Shown here: positions 1 to 8,629 of the stretch, one piece after another
Numbering within the stretch: position 1 is the first letter of the stretch
Layout: each line of letters begins with the position of its first letter
Origin: Bacteroidetes bacterium UBA7674
GTDB taxonomy: Bacteria > Bacteroidota > Bacteroidia > Chitinophagales > Chitinophagaceae
DNA: 64,000 nt
Assembly: GCA_002483105.1 (NCBI GenBank)
Contig: DLHG01000009.1
Span: 139,598 to 203,597 of the forward strand
Direction of reading: 5' to 3'
Program-made: the position numbers and the translations under genes
Notes under the pieces: model-generated
Database searches by the model: none
Told to the model about the DNA's origin: nothing
Seen by the model: only the letters and a program-made list of their open reading frames with translations

Positions 1-783
1 GTAGAGAAACTGATCATTAATTTGGACAAAGTATATGACGTTATGACCTCGGTCGAGAAAATCACAAAAGTCACAGAAAAACCTTTGGAGAATAATGGAC
101 AGAGAATTCTCGATACCCAAAAGGGCATCAGCATAGCAGCGCAAAACCTTACGTTCGGATATGACGATAAACGACCTGTGCTGAGTGACATATCTTTCGA
201 GATACCGGCAGGAACAAAGGTGGCTATACAAGGGAAATTCGGAGCAGGAAAGTCAACGCTACTAAAACTACTGAGTGGTGCTTACCCTGATTTTGAAGGA
301 AGCCTTTTGCTTAATAATGCACCAATAGCGGAATATGATCTCAATTCTATCAGGCAAAATACTGGTATCATGTTGCATTTTCAGGAACTGTTTGAAGGTA
401 CACTGGAAGAGAACATAACTATGGGTGAGCAAGATATCCCGTTCGAACAGCTGGAAGAATTGTCGGAAGTGGTGGGACTAAAAGATTTCATTCTGGCAAA
501 TAAATCCGGATACAAATTGCGCCTGCAACCAATGGGCCAACACCTATCCGCCAGGATCATTAAAAAAATATTGCTGATGAGAGCCCTGGTCAACAAACCG
601 AAACTATTGCTTTTGGAGGAACCATGGCTTGGACTGGAAGAACAATACGCCATTCAGATAAAAGACTATCTATTGAATGATCTGCATACTTCCACGCTAC
701 TGGTCGTGACTTCAGACGAAGACTTTAGTAAGGATTGCAATATCGTTCTAACTTTTGAGAATGGTCAAATAGTCAATAATTAG
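1..783 (+). CDS. ABC exporter, C-terminal nucleotide-binding domain (5' end outside window)
   Basis: The reading frame is open from base 1, so this is the C-terminal part of a longer protein, probably a membrane-fused ABC exporter. The fragment holds the ATPase domain. Walker A is GKFGAGKST at about fragment residues 77-85 and a Q-loop glutamine follows in LHFQELFEG. The later motifs are degenerate: the signature loop reads LSARIIKKILLMRAL instead of LSGGQ, Walker B ends LLLLEEPWLGLE, and the H-loop histidine position is a serine (VVTSDEDF). An HlyD gene follows after 8 bp and a TolC-like gene overlaps that one, so the product is the energising subunit of a tripartite exporter. The substrate is unknown. 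Family assignment is firm; catalytic competence is uncertain because of the altered loops. Confidence 0.85.
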   Translation, partial: VEKLIINLDKVYDVMTSVEKITKVTEKPLENNGQRILDTQKGISIAAQNLTFGYDDKRPVLSDISFEIPAGTKVAIQGKFGAGKSTLLKLLSGAYPDFEGSLLLNNAPIAEYDLNSIRQNTGIMLHFQELFEGTLEENITMGEQDIPFEQLEELSEVVGLKDFILANKSGYKLRLQPMGQHLSARIIKKILLMRALVNKPKLLLLEEPWLGLEEQYAIQIKDYLLNDLHTSTLLVVTSDEDFSKDCNIVLTFENGQIVNN

Positions 784-791
784 CCTGTTAC

Positions 792-2141
792 ATGAAAGAT
801 ATCAGACATTTAGTTGAGAATAACGACACCAGAAAGTCTTACAAAGCTTTTAGTTCGGTCTATATGATCGGAAAAAAGAGCAGAGTAAGGTACTGGATGG
901 TTGGTCTTCTGGTGATGCTTATGATCATACTTTTTTTGCCATGGACGCAAAATATTCGTGCGAGAGGTTCTGTCACTACTCTTCGACAAGAACAACGCCC
1001 GCAGGAATTGAATACGATCATTTCCGGGCGGATCATAAAGTGGCATGTAAAAGAAGGGGATATTGTCCGGAAAGGCGATACTATTGCTCAACTTGCTGAA
1101 GTGAAAGATAGTTACCTGGACCCGCAATTACTTGATAGAACCCAAGACCAGATAGACGCGAAATCAGCTTCTATAAGATCGTATAATCAAAAAATTTCTG
1201 CTACACAATCACAGATGATTGCGATCGAGCAAACTCGTGAACTGAAGAAACAGCAACTAACGAATAAACTGGCGCAGCTAAAACTGAAAATATATAGTGA
1301 TAGCATGGAAACTATCGCTACACTCAATGACTTGAAGATCGCAGAGGAACAATATAGGAGGCAGCGCGTAATGAGGGACAGTGGCCTTGCTTCTATGGTG
1401 CAAGTTGAACAGCGAAGCCAAAGCTATCAGAATGCGGTGGCCAAAAATGTGAGTGCGGATATCAAGTTCAATAACACTAAAACTGACCTTATTAATACTA
1501 AGATCGAATTGAACCAGGTAGACCAGGAGTATTCGGAGAAATTATACAAATCTCAGGGTGAAGTTGCCTCGGCGAAAAGTGAAATTGCCGCCGGTGAGGG
1601 CGACCTGGCGAAGTTGACTAACCAGTATGCAAATTATTCGATAAGAGCAGGACAATACTTCCTGCTTGCCCCTCAAGACGGGCAGATCACTCAAGCTACT
1701 AAAGCAGGGATAAATGAGATGGTAAAAGAGGGAGAAAAGCTGGTAGAGATAATACCTATAGATGTTGATTATGCCATTGAAATATTTGTCAGACCGGTTG
1801 ATCTTCCTTTGCTATCAAAAGGACAAGATGTTCGATTTATTTTTGATGGCTTTCCCGCGATTGTTTTCAGTGGCTGGCCCGAAGCATCATATGGGACATT
1901 TGGTGGTAAAGTCGCAGCAATAGAGAGTTCAGTTAGTGCGAACGGCAAATTCAGAATACTGGTTGCAGAAGACCCCACTAAAAAGCCCTGGCCTAAAGAG
2001 TTGAAGATGGGTACGGGCGCATCTGGCATTGCCCTACTTAAAGATGTTCCGATCTGGTATGAATTATGGCGGAATATTAATGGGTTTCCTCCGGACTATT
2101 ATAAGAAATCACAAGATACAAATGAAAAGGGCAAAGGCTAG
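792..2141 (+). CDS. HlyD-family periplasmic adaptor (membrane fusion) protein
   Basis: This is a 449-residue membrane fusion protein linking the ABC subunit to the outer-membrane channel. A short cytoplasmic N-terminus precedes one transmembrane helix at about residues 36-54 (hydrophobic stretch ending LFLPWTQ). A biotinyl-lipoyl-like segment follows (ISGRIIKWHVKEGDIVRKGD). A long coiled coil rich in Gln, Lys and Asp covers about residues 110-290. The second lipoyl half and a beta-barrel follow (LLAPQDGQITQATKAG onward). Length and order match HlyD/EmrA-type adaptors. The start lies 8 bp after the ABC stop codon, and the 3' end overlaps the next gene by 20 bp, indicating an operon. Confidence 0.9.
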   Translation: MKDIRHLVENNDTRKSYKAFSSVYMIGKKSRVRYWMVGLLVMLMIILFLPWTQNIRARGSVTTLRQEQRPQELNTIISGRIIKWHVKEGDIVRKGDTIAQLAEVKDSYLDPQLLDRTQDQIDAKSASIRSYNQKISATQSQMIAIEQTRELKKQQLTNKLAQLKLKIYSDSMETIATLNDLKIAEEQYRRQRVMRDSGLASMVQVEQRSQSYQNAVAKNVSADIKFNNTKTDLINTKIELNQVDQEYSEKLYKSQGEVASAKSEIAAGEGDLAKLTNQYANYSIRAGQYFLLAPQDGQITQATKAGINEMVKEGEKLVEIIPIDVDYAIEIFVRPVDLPLLSKGQDVRFIFDGFPAIVFSGWPEASYGTFGGKVAAIESSVSANGKFRILVAEDPTKKPWPKELKMGTGASGIALLKDVPIWYELWRNINGFPPDYYKKSQDTNEKGKG

Positions 2142-3522
2142 TTTTTTAGTGTTGATCGCGGTTTTTACAAGTTTGTCCTGCTATGCCCAGGATAGATCGT
2201 TGAAATTGGATAAAGATCAATTCTTCGCCATTGTGAGGACATATCACCCAATAGTCAAACAGGCACAACTCAGTGTAGATAGGGCTGATGCTGAGATACA
2301 GTCTGCGAGGGGGGGCTTCGATCCATCACTGAGTAGTATGTATGAGCGTAAATCATTTGATGGAAAGCTTTATTACAGCTACTTCAATCCGCAGATCACG
2401 ATCCCCACCTGGTATGGGATAGACGTGAAAGCGGGGCTGGAAGAGGTATTCGGTGATCGCAGTCCAACGGAGTTAACACTAGGTAAGACATCGTATCTGG
2501 GAGTGAAGGTAAATACGAATAGTATCCTGTTTGACGCCCGAAGGGCCACTTTGCGGCAAGCACAAAGCTTCAAAAAACAAAGTGAGGCAGAACGCGCTCT
2601 CATTGTCAATGATCTATTGTTTGAAGCAATGGTCGCTTACTGGAACTGGACACAACAATACATTATTTACAAAACAATAGCTGAAACAGTTAAGTTGAAC
2701 GAAGAGCGCCTAAAATTTGTTCGTATTGAATATGAGCAGGGAGCTCGTCCGGCAATTGATACCACTGAGGCGCTATCACAGCTTCAGAATTTTTACCTTC
2801 TGGAAAATAACGCTCTACTGGCATTTCAAAATGCGGGACTTGAACTTTCCGGCTTCCTTTGGCTGGAGAATAATGCACCACTAGAATGGTCAGACAGTAT
2901 CATGCCTCCTGATGAAGAATTAATGAAAATGCCTGAGACACCTGCATTATTACCGATAATCGAGACTGCGATGATAAAGCATCCCAAGTTGAATAGTATT
3001 TCATTCAAACTGGAGATCCTGGAAATGGAGCGAAGATTGAAATCGCAATATCTTATTCCTAAGGTCAGCCTGAATGCGAATATGCTGAATAGCGGATATA
3101 GGCTACCCAACGAAATATCTACTCCATTTCTGCAGAACAACTATAAGCTAGGAGTTGACCTTAACTTACCGCTCTTCTTAAGGGAAGCGAGAGGGCAAGT
3201 GCGCTCGGCCAGATTAAAGATAAGGGAAACAGCGTTGGAGCAAGACTGGAATGCACTTCAGATCGAGAATAAAATCAGGTCATACTACAACAATATCATT
3301 CAGATAAGGAAACAAATTGAATTTTCGGAACAGGTACTTGCTAACAATAGAAAGCTTTTTCTTGGGGAGCGGTTGAAATTTGAAGCGGGAGAAAGTACCT
3401 TATTCCTCTTGAATGCCCGGGAGAACAAAGTTCTGGAATCTACACAGAAACTATTTGAACTCCGTGCAAAATGGCAAAAAAGCTTTTCTGGCCTACTCTG
3501 GGCAGCGGGAACTCTTATTTAG
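2122..3522 (+). CDS. TolC-family outer-membrane efflux channel
   Basis: This 466-residue protein is the outer-membrane duct of the exporter. I chose the start at 2122, inside the end of the HlyD gene, because it gives a clean Sec signal peptide (MKRAKASFLVLIAVFTSLSC, then YAQ). The earlier in-frame ATG at 2029 would add 31 residues with no signal character. The mature part has the long amphipathic helices and short strand segments of TolC proteins, for example FFAIVRTYHPIVKQAQL near the N-terminus and a second half starting near IETAMIKHPKLNSISFKLE, giving the internal duplication of the family. The gene ends 8 bp inside the convergent TetR gene. A run of seven G residues lies in the coding sequence near 2309. 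Confidence 0.88.
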   Translation: MKRAKASFLVLIAVFTSLSCYAQDRSLKLDKDQFFAIVRTYHPIVKQAQLSVDRADAEIQSARGGFDPSLSSMYERKSFDGKLYYSYFNPQITIPTWYGIDVKAGLEEVFGDRSPTELTLGKTSYLGVKVNTNSILFDARRATLRQAQSFKKQSEAERALIVNDLLFEAMVAYWNWTQQYIIYKTIAETVKLNEERLKFVRIEYEQGARPAIDTTEALSQLQNFYLLENNALLAFQNAGLELSGFLWLENNAPLEWSDSIMPPDEELMKMPETPALLPIIETAMIKHPKLNSISFKLEILEMERRLKSQYLIPKVSLNANMLNSGYRLPNEISTPFLQNNYKLGVDLNLPLFLREARGQVRSARLKIRETALEQDWNALQIENKIRSYYNNIIQIRKQIEFSEQVLANNRKLFLGERLKFEAGESTLFLLNARENKVLESTQKLFELRAKWQKSFSGLLWAAGTLI

Positions 3523-4216
3523 TTTTTTTGGCCGCTGGCGAAAAACTATCCAGGCTACTAAACGTTAAGTGGTTCAGGAATAAAGTTAGTTGCTTGGTAT
3601 CCTTAGCTCCACCAAAGTCTGTCAAGCGCGGAAGATGGTCTTTGAAGAACATCTGGCGATGAGAGGTTTCAATTAGTGTGCTTGCCAAAGAATGTGAGAA
3701 TGGGAACCCCGCCTTATAACTCAGAAAAACCTCTGCTATTCTGTGGCAGAAGTCTTTGTAAGGCTTGAATAACATGGCCTTGTTGTCTTCCGTGACGTGT
3801 TTGGTGAGATAGGATTTATCACCCTCAGCTATTACTATTTGATGTAGGGCATTCTTGTCCATGTGTTCAAGCATAAACTGGTCCTTCATCTGGAAGGTAA
3901 GCAGTTTGATAACAATGTCTATTTTATCTTTCGGGTCTGATACATTGTTTGAATGAAATACAAATTGATATTCCATCCACGTCCAGAACCACGTTGTGAT
4001 ATAGGTCAGAAGTCTGTGCTTATTCTCAAAATAACGATAGATACTAGCTTCGGTCGTTCCTATCTGGGTGGCCAGTTTTTTAAAGGTGAAATCCTCAAAA
4101 CCCATCTCATGGATCATACGAATGCCCGTACCAACAATGTTCTTACCAAGTTCTGACAACTCAGGATCACGTACGAAAAGTGCGGGATTCATTCTGATCT
4201 GAAGCTGTAGTTCCAT
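3515..4216 (-). CDS. TetR/AcrR-family transcriptional regulator
   Basis: This 233-residue repressor-type regulator has an N-terminal helix-turn-helix (residues about 30-75: GTGIRMIHEMGFEDFTFKKL then ATQIGTTEASIYRYFENKHR), which is the TetR DNA-binding signature. A divergent ligand-binding helical domain follows. It converges on the exporter genes with an 8 bp overlap of the 3' ends, so it may sense a compound related to the exporter, though this rests on position only. An internal ATG at residue 9 (base 4192) is an alternative start. The AT-rich region upstream (4217-4291) contains short palindromic tracts that could hold its operator. Confidence 0.85.
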   Translation of the reverse strand: MELQLQIRMNPALFVRDPELSELGKNIVGTGIRMIHEMGFEDFTFKKLATQIGTTEASIYRYFENKHRLLTYITTWFWTWMEYQFVFHSNNVSDPKDKIDIVIKLLTFQMKDQFMLEHMDKNALHQIVIAEGDKSYLTKHVTEDNKAMLFKPYKDFCHRIAEVFLSYKAGFPFSHSLASTLIETSHRQMFFKDHLPRLTDFGGAKDTKQLTLFLNHLTFSSLDSFSPAAKKTK

Positions 4217-4291
4217 GTTTTATATTTAGAGTATGGTTATCGGCAAAGATAGCAATATATTAATATCAAGTAGTATTGCTTTTATCAATGC

Positions 4292-5068
4292 TCAATTAAC
4301 TATCCCCATCTTAAATACTTTCTCATAAACTAAATTTGTATTTAACGATAATCGCTTGATTTCCTGGTCAAAGAAGTTACGGGTAGCTTCACTGAACGAA
4401 AAAGGATCTTTATCGAGGGATAAGAAGCTTGTCTTTAGGGCATTGATATATTCTTTGCGCTCCCTGACATCTGAAATGAAAATAGGCGGGTACAGATCGA
4501 ACATAAGTATCCAATTCTTTGCCATCCGGCTGAGCCTGCCATTGCCATCAGAAAAGGGATGTATCCGGATGAGTTCATGATGCAGATATACCGCCTTTAT
4601 CACAGGATTTTTTATAACTGATAGGTTGTAAAAAAGATTCTCTATCAACCCGTTGAGCAGTGCAGGCTCCGGGCAAACATGTGCGCCTACCTGCACTATC
4701 TTGTCGCGAAACCTATTGGGACATTGTCGGTGTACGTCAGGAGCAATAAGTTTTATCAACTCGAAAAGTTGGTATGGGCTTTCAAAGGATTTTTGGTCAA
4801 TGATCTCATTGACAATAAAGTCCAGTGTCACTTTCAGATTGGCCTCATATTCAACCAACTCCTCTTCGGTTTGCGCTTCCATCTGGGCATTTTTAATGCT
4901 CAGGAGTTCCCTAAGGTTGCTCATAGAGTTCAGGTAAGTGTCTAACAAGTCATCATCTTTGTGGGTTCGGCTGAAAATAACAAGCCTGTTTATTTCCTTC
5001 ATTTTCAAGTCAATATCATCCAATACCTGGTTATCTAAGTTGATCAGTTCCGGGAGTAGTAAAAACAT
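4292..5068 (-). CDS. Fic-domain protein (probable AMP-transferase)
   Basis: This 258-residue Fic protein has the catalytic loop HPFSDGNGRLSR at about residues 170-181, fitting HPFx(D/E)GNGRxxR. That loop includes the catalytic histidine and the phosphate-binding GNGR. The family usually transfers AMP from ATP to a hydroxyl side chain of a target protein. The flanking helices (VYLHHELIRI before, MAKNWILMFDLYPP after) are typical. I see no clear (S/T)xxxE(G/N) inhibitory helix in the N-terminal 90 residues and no small antitoxin-like gene beside it, so its control is unclear. It stands alone, divergent from purK, with which it shares a 130 bp intergenic region containing an 11-bp-arm palindrome. 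The target is unknown. Confidence 0.85.
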   Translation of the reverse strand: MFLLLPELINLDNQVLDDIDLKMKEINRLVIFSRTHKDDDLLDTYLNSMSNLRELLSIKNAQMEAQTEEELVEYEANLKVTLDFIVNEIIDQKSFESPYQLFELIKLIAPDVHRQCPNRFRDKIVQVGAHVCPEPALLNGLIENLFYNLSVIKNPVIKAVYLHHELIRIHPFSDGNGRLSRMAKNWILMFDLYPPIFISDVRERKEYINALKTSFLSLDKDPFSFSEATRNFFDQEIKRLSLNTNLVYEKVFKMGIVN

Positions 5069-5146
5069 ATGAAAAATTAAAGATCAATATTACCAATTTG
5101 ACAGATTTAATCTCATAGATAAAATCTATACAACTTTCTATGATAG

Positions 5147-5181
5147 TAATACTATTTCATAAAATAGTATTATTACATTTG
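5147..5181 (+). promoter_or_regulatory. Palindrome overlapping a purK -7 promoter element
   Basis: A perfect inverted repeat, TAATACTATTT (5147-5157), 4-base spacer, AAATAGTATTA (5162-5172), sits directly before a TACATTTG element (5174-5181). That element matches the Bacteroidota -7 consensus TAnnTTTG and lies 17 bp before the purK start. The palindrome covers the place where the -33 element and spacer should be, so it is a plausible operator for purK or for the divergent Fic gene. The regulator is unknown. Confidence 0.5.
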
Positions 5182-5198
5182 CAGGATAAATCATTTAA

Positions 5199-6338
5199 AT
5201 GATCTCAAATCTAAAAGTCGGAATACTGGGTGGTGGTCAGTTAGGAGCGATGTTGATTCGCCATGCCCTGGATTATGGACTGAATATTTCCATCCTGGAA
5301 AAAGACGCAAATGCTCCATGCGCGAAGTTTACTTCCTCATTTGTTTGCGGCGACCCTTCCAATTATGAGGATGTTCTGGCTTTTGGGGACGGCCTGGATG
5401 TTATCACTATTGAAAAGGAGGCAGTGTCCACCAAGGCGCTTCGTGAATTGGAGAGGCGGGGCGTTAAAGTATTTCCTAAGCCTGAAACGATAGAACTGAT
5501 ACAGGACAAATTCATTCAGAAAAAATTTCTCCAGAATAACAATATTCCGGTCGTTCCGGGTGTACCTATCCTTGACAGGGCTGACTTATACAATCACGTA
5601 GGTAAACTTCCGGCCTGTTTAAAAAAATGCAGGTCGGGTTATGACGGATATGGTGTGATGGTACTGGAGAACGAGACAGATCTCGAGGATGCCTTTGACG
5701 AACCAGGTATACTAGAGGACCTAATTGAGATAGAACATGAAATATCAGTGATCGTATCCAGAAATGAAGCAGGCGTAATAGAATGCTACGACCCGGTGCT
5801 GATGATTTTTGATAAGAAAAGGTTTGTCCTTGACTTTCAACTTTGCCCGGCGAACATAAGTCAGCAGCTTGCACTTGAGGCCAGCACACTTGCGGTCAGA
5901 ATAGCAGAAGCGCTTGACTTGGTTGGTTTGATGGCGGTGGAGATGTTTGTCACAAAAGATGGCAGGTTGCTGGTCAATGAACTGGCTCCAAGACCCCACA
6001 ATAGCGGTCACCATACCATAGAAGCGTGTGCTACATCCCAATACGAACAACAACTTAGGGCGATACTTGGATTACCACTGGGAAGGACAGATCTGCAACG
6101 CAATGCAGTAATGATCAACATCCTGGAACCGGGTGCAGCGAAGAAAAGCAGCTTAGAGAGCGCAATAAAAACAATTCTGGGTATGAGTCATGTCCATTTG
6201 CACTGGTACGGAAAACAGGATAGCAGGGAAGGAAGGAAAATTGGTCATGTGACCATAGCAGAACATACAATGGAGAATGCACTGTCAAAAGCAGTGATGA
6301 TTCGTCACTTATTAAAATCAATACATGAAACAAATTAA
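5199..6338 (+). CDS. purK: 5-(carboxyamino)imidazole ribonucleotide synthase
   Basis: This 379-residue ATP-grasp enzyme makes N5-carboxy-AIR from AIR, ATP and bicarbonate in de novo purine synthesis. The N-terminus carries the nucleotide-binding signature KVGILGGGQLGAML (residues about 6-19). The ATP-grasp region has KKCRSGYDGYG and the metal/substrate region VNELAPRPHNSGHHTIEAC (about residues 260-280), which is diagnostic for PurK. Length is typical. purE follows with a 14 bp overlap, the usual pairing of the two enzymes that replace a one-step carboxylase. Confidence 0.97.
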   Translation: MISNLKVGILGGGQLGAMLIRHALDYGLNISILEKDANAPCAKFTSSFVCGDPSNYEDVLAFGDGLDVITIEKEAVSTKALRELERRGVKVFPKPETIELIQDKFIQKKFLQNNNIPVVPGVPILDRADLYNHVGKLPACLKKCRSGYDGYGVMVLENETDLEDAFDEPGILEDLIEIEHEISVIVSRNEAGVIECYDPVLMIFDKKRFVLDFQLCPANISQQLALEASTLAVRIAEALDLVGLMAVEMFVTKDGRLLVNELAPRPHNSGHHTIEACATSQYEQQLRAILGLPLGRTDLQRNAVMINILEPGAAKKSSLESAIKTILGMSHVHLHWYGKQDSREGRKIGHVTIAEHTMENALSKAVMIRHLLKSIHETN

Positions 6339-6819
6339 AGTGGGGGTAATAATGGGTAGCAGTTCAGATGCTGCTATTATGGCCCAGGCAGCCGAAATAC
6401 TGAAGAGATTTGACGTAGGTCATGAATTCTTAGTAGTATCCGCACACCGTACACCTCTTGCAATGATGGAATATGCCACATCAGCACAAAACAGAGGCCT
6501 CAATGTAATTATAGCAGGTGCAGGTGGCGCAGCTCATCTCCCTGGTATGATCGCTTCTATGACTACCATACCTGTGATAGGAGTGCCAATAAAATCGGCT
6601 AATTCACTGGATGGCTGGGATTCATTGTTATCGATCGTACAAATGCCAAACGACATACCCGTAGCGACCGTAGCAGTTAATGGAGCACATAATGCCGGTC
6701 TTCTTGCCGTGCAGATATTGTCTATTTGTGATGACGACCTAAAGATGAAACTCAGAAAGTTAAAGGACGAGAACGAAGATAAGGTCAAAAAGCAAAATGA
6801 ACATTTAAGAGATAACTAA
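6325..6819 (+). CDS. purE: 5-(carboxyamino)imidazole ribonucleotide mutase
   Basis: This 164-residue class I PurE converts N5-CAIR to CAIR. Diagnostic motifs are GVIMGSSSDAAIM (residues about 7-19), SAHRTP (about 42-47, with the catalytic histidine) and AGAGGAAHLPGMIASMT (about 70-86), all conserved in the active site of the octameric enzyme. The start codon lies 14 bp inside purK, suggesting translational coupling. The C-terminal tail is Lys/Glu-rich. Confidence 0.97.
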   Translation: MKQIKVGVIMGSSSDAAIMAQAAEILKRFDVGHEFLVVSAHRTPLAMMEYATSAQNRGLNVIIAGAGGAAHLPGMIASMTTIPVIGVPIKSANSLDGWDSLLSIVQMPNDIPVATVAVNGAHNAGLLAVQILSICDDDLKMKLRKLKDENEDKVKKQNEHLRDN

Positions 6820-6831
6820 AATCAACATACC

Positions 6832-8322
6832 ATGTCAGAAGTATTATCAGAAGTAAGATCCGGCACTCATAGTAAGGTGCATATTAAAGTTCCTATTACA
6901 GTGGCGCATGGCGACGGTATCGGACCGGAGATCATGGCCGCAACCCTCAAAATACTCAAAGCTGCAAATGCTGCTTTGGAGATCGAAGAGATAGCAGTGG
7001 GAGAAAAGGTGTACTTAGGTGGTAATTCGGCCGGGATCACTTCTGACGCGTGGGAATCCTTGCGTAGAACAAAAGTGCTACTTAAAGCACCGGTGACGAC
7101 ACCACAGGGTGGTGGGTACAAAAGTATAAATGTGACCATGCGAAAAATGTTGGGATTGTATGCTAACGTACGCCCCTGTCTTTCTTATCATCCCTATGTA
7201 CAAACCAAGCATCCGGTTATGGATGTGGTGATCATACGTGAGAATGAGGAGGACGTATATGGTGGAATAGAGCACCAGCAAACGGATGAAGTGGTACAAT
7301 GCCTCAAACTAATTACCAGGCCGGGGACTGAAAGGATCGTTAGGTACGCCTTTGAGTACGCACGCGTCTATGGTCGGAAGAAAGTGACCTGCTTCACCAA
7401 AGACAACATAATGAAATTAACGGACGGGCTTTTTCACAGGGTTTTCAATGAAGTGGGAGCGGAGTATCCGGAAATTGTGAAAGAGCACCTGATCGTTGAT
7501 ATCGGTGCTGCGAAGCTGGCAGATACACCGGAACAGTTTGACGTGATCGTAATGCCAAATCTATACGGTGATATTCTCAGTGATGTTGCGGCTCAAATAA
7601 CCGGGTCTGTAGGACTGGCAGGTAGTGCAAACATTGGTGAAGGATTTGCCATGTTCGAGGCGATACATGGCTCTGCACCAGATATAGCAGGGATGGACAA
7701 AGCGAATCCTTCAGGGTTATTGCTGGGTGCCATCCAGATGCTGGTACATATAGGGCAAAACGAAATCGCCGAAGTAATACATAACGCCTGGTTGAAGACT
7801 TTGGAAGATGGCATTCACACTCATGACATTTATAAGGCAGGATCTTCAAGCAAAGCTGTGGGTACGGCTGAATTTGCTGACGAGATAATAACGAGGTTGG
7901 GAGAACGTCCCGATCTTTTGAAACCTGTTAAGTATGATAAGCAGCAACGAGGGATTGAAGTAAAAATAACACCTACGGTAAAAGGCGTCAAAGAGTTGGT
8001 TGGCGTAGATATATTCCTTCATAGCGCCGGAATAGCACCGGACGACCTGGCGGAAGACCTATTGACAGTCAATGAAAGAGTACTGAAGCTGGTGATGATA
8101 AGCAACAGGGGCACTAAAGTCTGGCCCAATGGATTCCCTGAAACGTTCTGTACAGATCACTGGAGGTGTCGTTTTCTGATGGAAGAGCCACAAGGAATAA
8201 GCTATCAGGTCATTTTAGATCTTCAGCAGCGAATGCTCAACAAAGGATTAAGCATCATTAAAACAGAAAATTTATACCTGATCGACGGCAAGCCATGCTT
8301 CAGTGCTAGCCAAGGTCAATAA
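6832..8322 (+). CDS. icd: NADP-dependent isocitrate dehydrogenase (long Thermus-like type)
   Basis: This 496-residue enzyme carries out oxidative decarboxylation of isocitrate to 2-oxoglutarate in the TCA cycle. The substrate-binding stretch INVTMRKMLGLYANVRPC (about residues 100-118), the metal-site region NLYGDILSDVAAQITGSVGL (about 244-263) and the cofactor segment EAIHGSAPDIAGMDKANPSG (about 281-300) are clear. A C-terminal extension of about 140 residues beyond the dehydrogenase core is the trait of the longer isocitrate dehydrogenases of Thermus and many Bacteroidota. Cofactor preference for NADP is inferred from the family. The gene follows purE by 12 bp. Confidence 0.93.
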   Translation: MSEVLSEVRSGTHSKVHIKVPITVAHGDGIGPEIMAATLKILKAANAALEIEEIAVGEKVYLGGNSAGITSDAWESLRRTKVLLKAPVTTPQGGGYKSINVTMRKMLGLYANVRPCLSYHPYVQTKHPVMDVVIIRENEEDVYGGIEHQQTDEVVQCLKLITRPGTERIVRYAFEYARVYGRKKVTCFTKDNIMKLTDGLFHRVFNEVGAEYPEIVKEHLIVDIGAAKLADTPEQFDVIVMPNLYGDILSDVAAQITGSVGLAGSANIGEGFAMFEAIHGSAPDIAGMDKANPSGLLLGAIQMLVHIGQNEIAEVIHNAWLKTLEDGIHTHDIYKAGSSSKAVGTAEFADEIITRLGERPDLLKPVKYDKQQRGIEVKITPTVKGVKELVGVDIFLHSAGIAPDDLAEDLLTVNERVLKLVMISNRGTKVWPNGFPETFCTDHWRCRFLMEEPQGISYQVILDLQQRMLNKGLSIIKTENLYLIDGKPCFSASQGQ

Positions 8323-8331
8323 AACAAATAT

Positions 8332-8604
8332 ATGGAACTAAAACTTTTAAGTGGAACTTTCAATTCTGATGAATCAGAACAATTACTCACGCGTCTTATA
8401 AAGGTGAAGACGGATTTTCATGCCGGCAAAATTGATACGAAAGTTGATAGCGAAGAAGACATCAAAGCTTCAGAGAAACGGATACTGGAATTGGAACGCT
8501 CACTAAGGCAAGCATTAGAACTGATACGTTCTGGAACATACAACGAGTTTGCGATGAATGCAAAAGTAGTTGTTGAATTCTGTCCGAAATATGAGAGTGC
8601 ATAA
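8332..8604 (+). CDS. Small conserved-looking protein, unknown function
   Basis: This 90-residue acidic, helical protein with no signal peptide is one I do not recognise. The second half (EEDIKASEKRILELERSLRQ) looks like a short coiled coil. The first residues (MELKLLSGTFNSDESEQLLT) resemble a beta-strand then helix. It starts 9 bp after icd and is followed 25 bp later by the DUF6671-like gene, so it is very likely translated as part of the same operon. Coding is supported by position and frame; no function is suggested. Confidence 0.65.
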   Translation: MELKLLSGTFNSDESEQLLTRLIKVKTDFHAGKIDTKVDSEEDIKASEKRILELERSLRQALELIRSGTYNEFAMNAKVVVEFCPKYESA

Positions 8605-8629
8605 TCGATTCTTAGGTAAATAGTCTATA

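Noticed and set aside
2309..2315. G7 runs in the TolC-like gene (2309) and lanB (18175) as phase-variable switches
   Set aside because: Both frames are intact and seven is short for slippage control. There is no evidence of variation from one sequence.
1..3522. ABC-HlyD-TolC set as the dedicated exporter of the lanthipeptide
   Set aside because: It lies over 10 kb away, separated by purine and TCA genes, and has its own TetR regulator. Nothing in sequence links it to the lanthipeptide operon.
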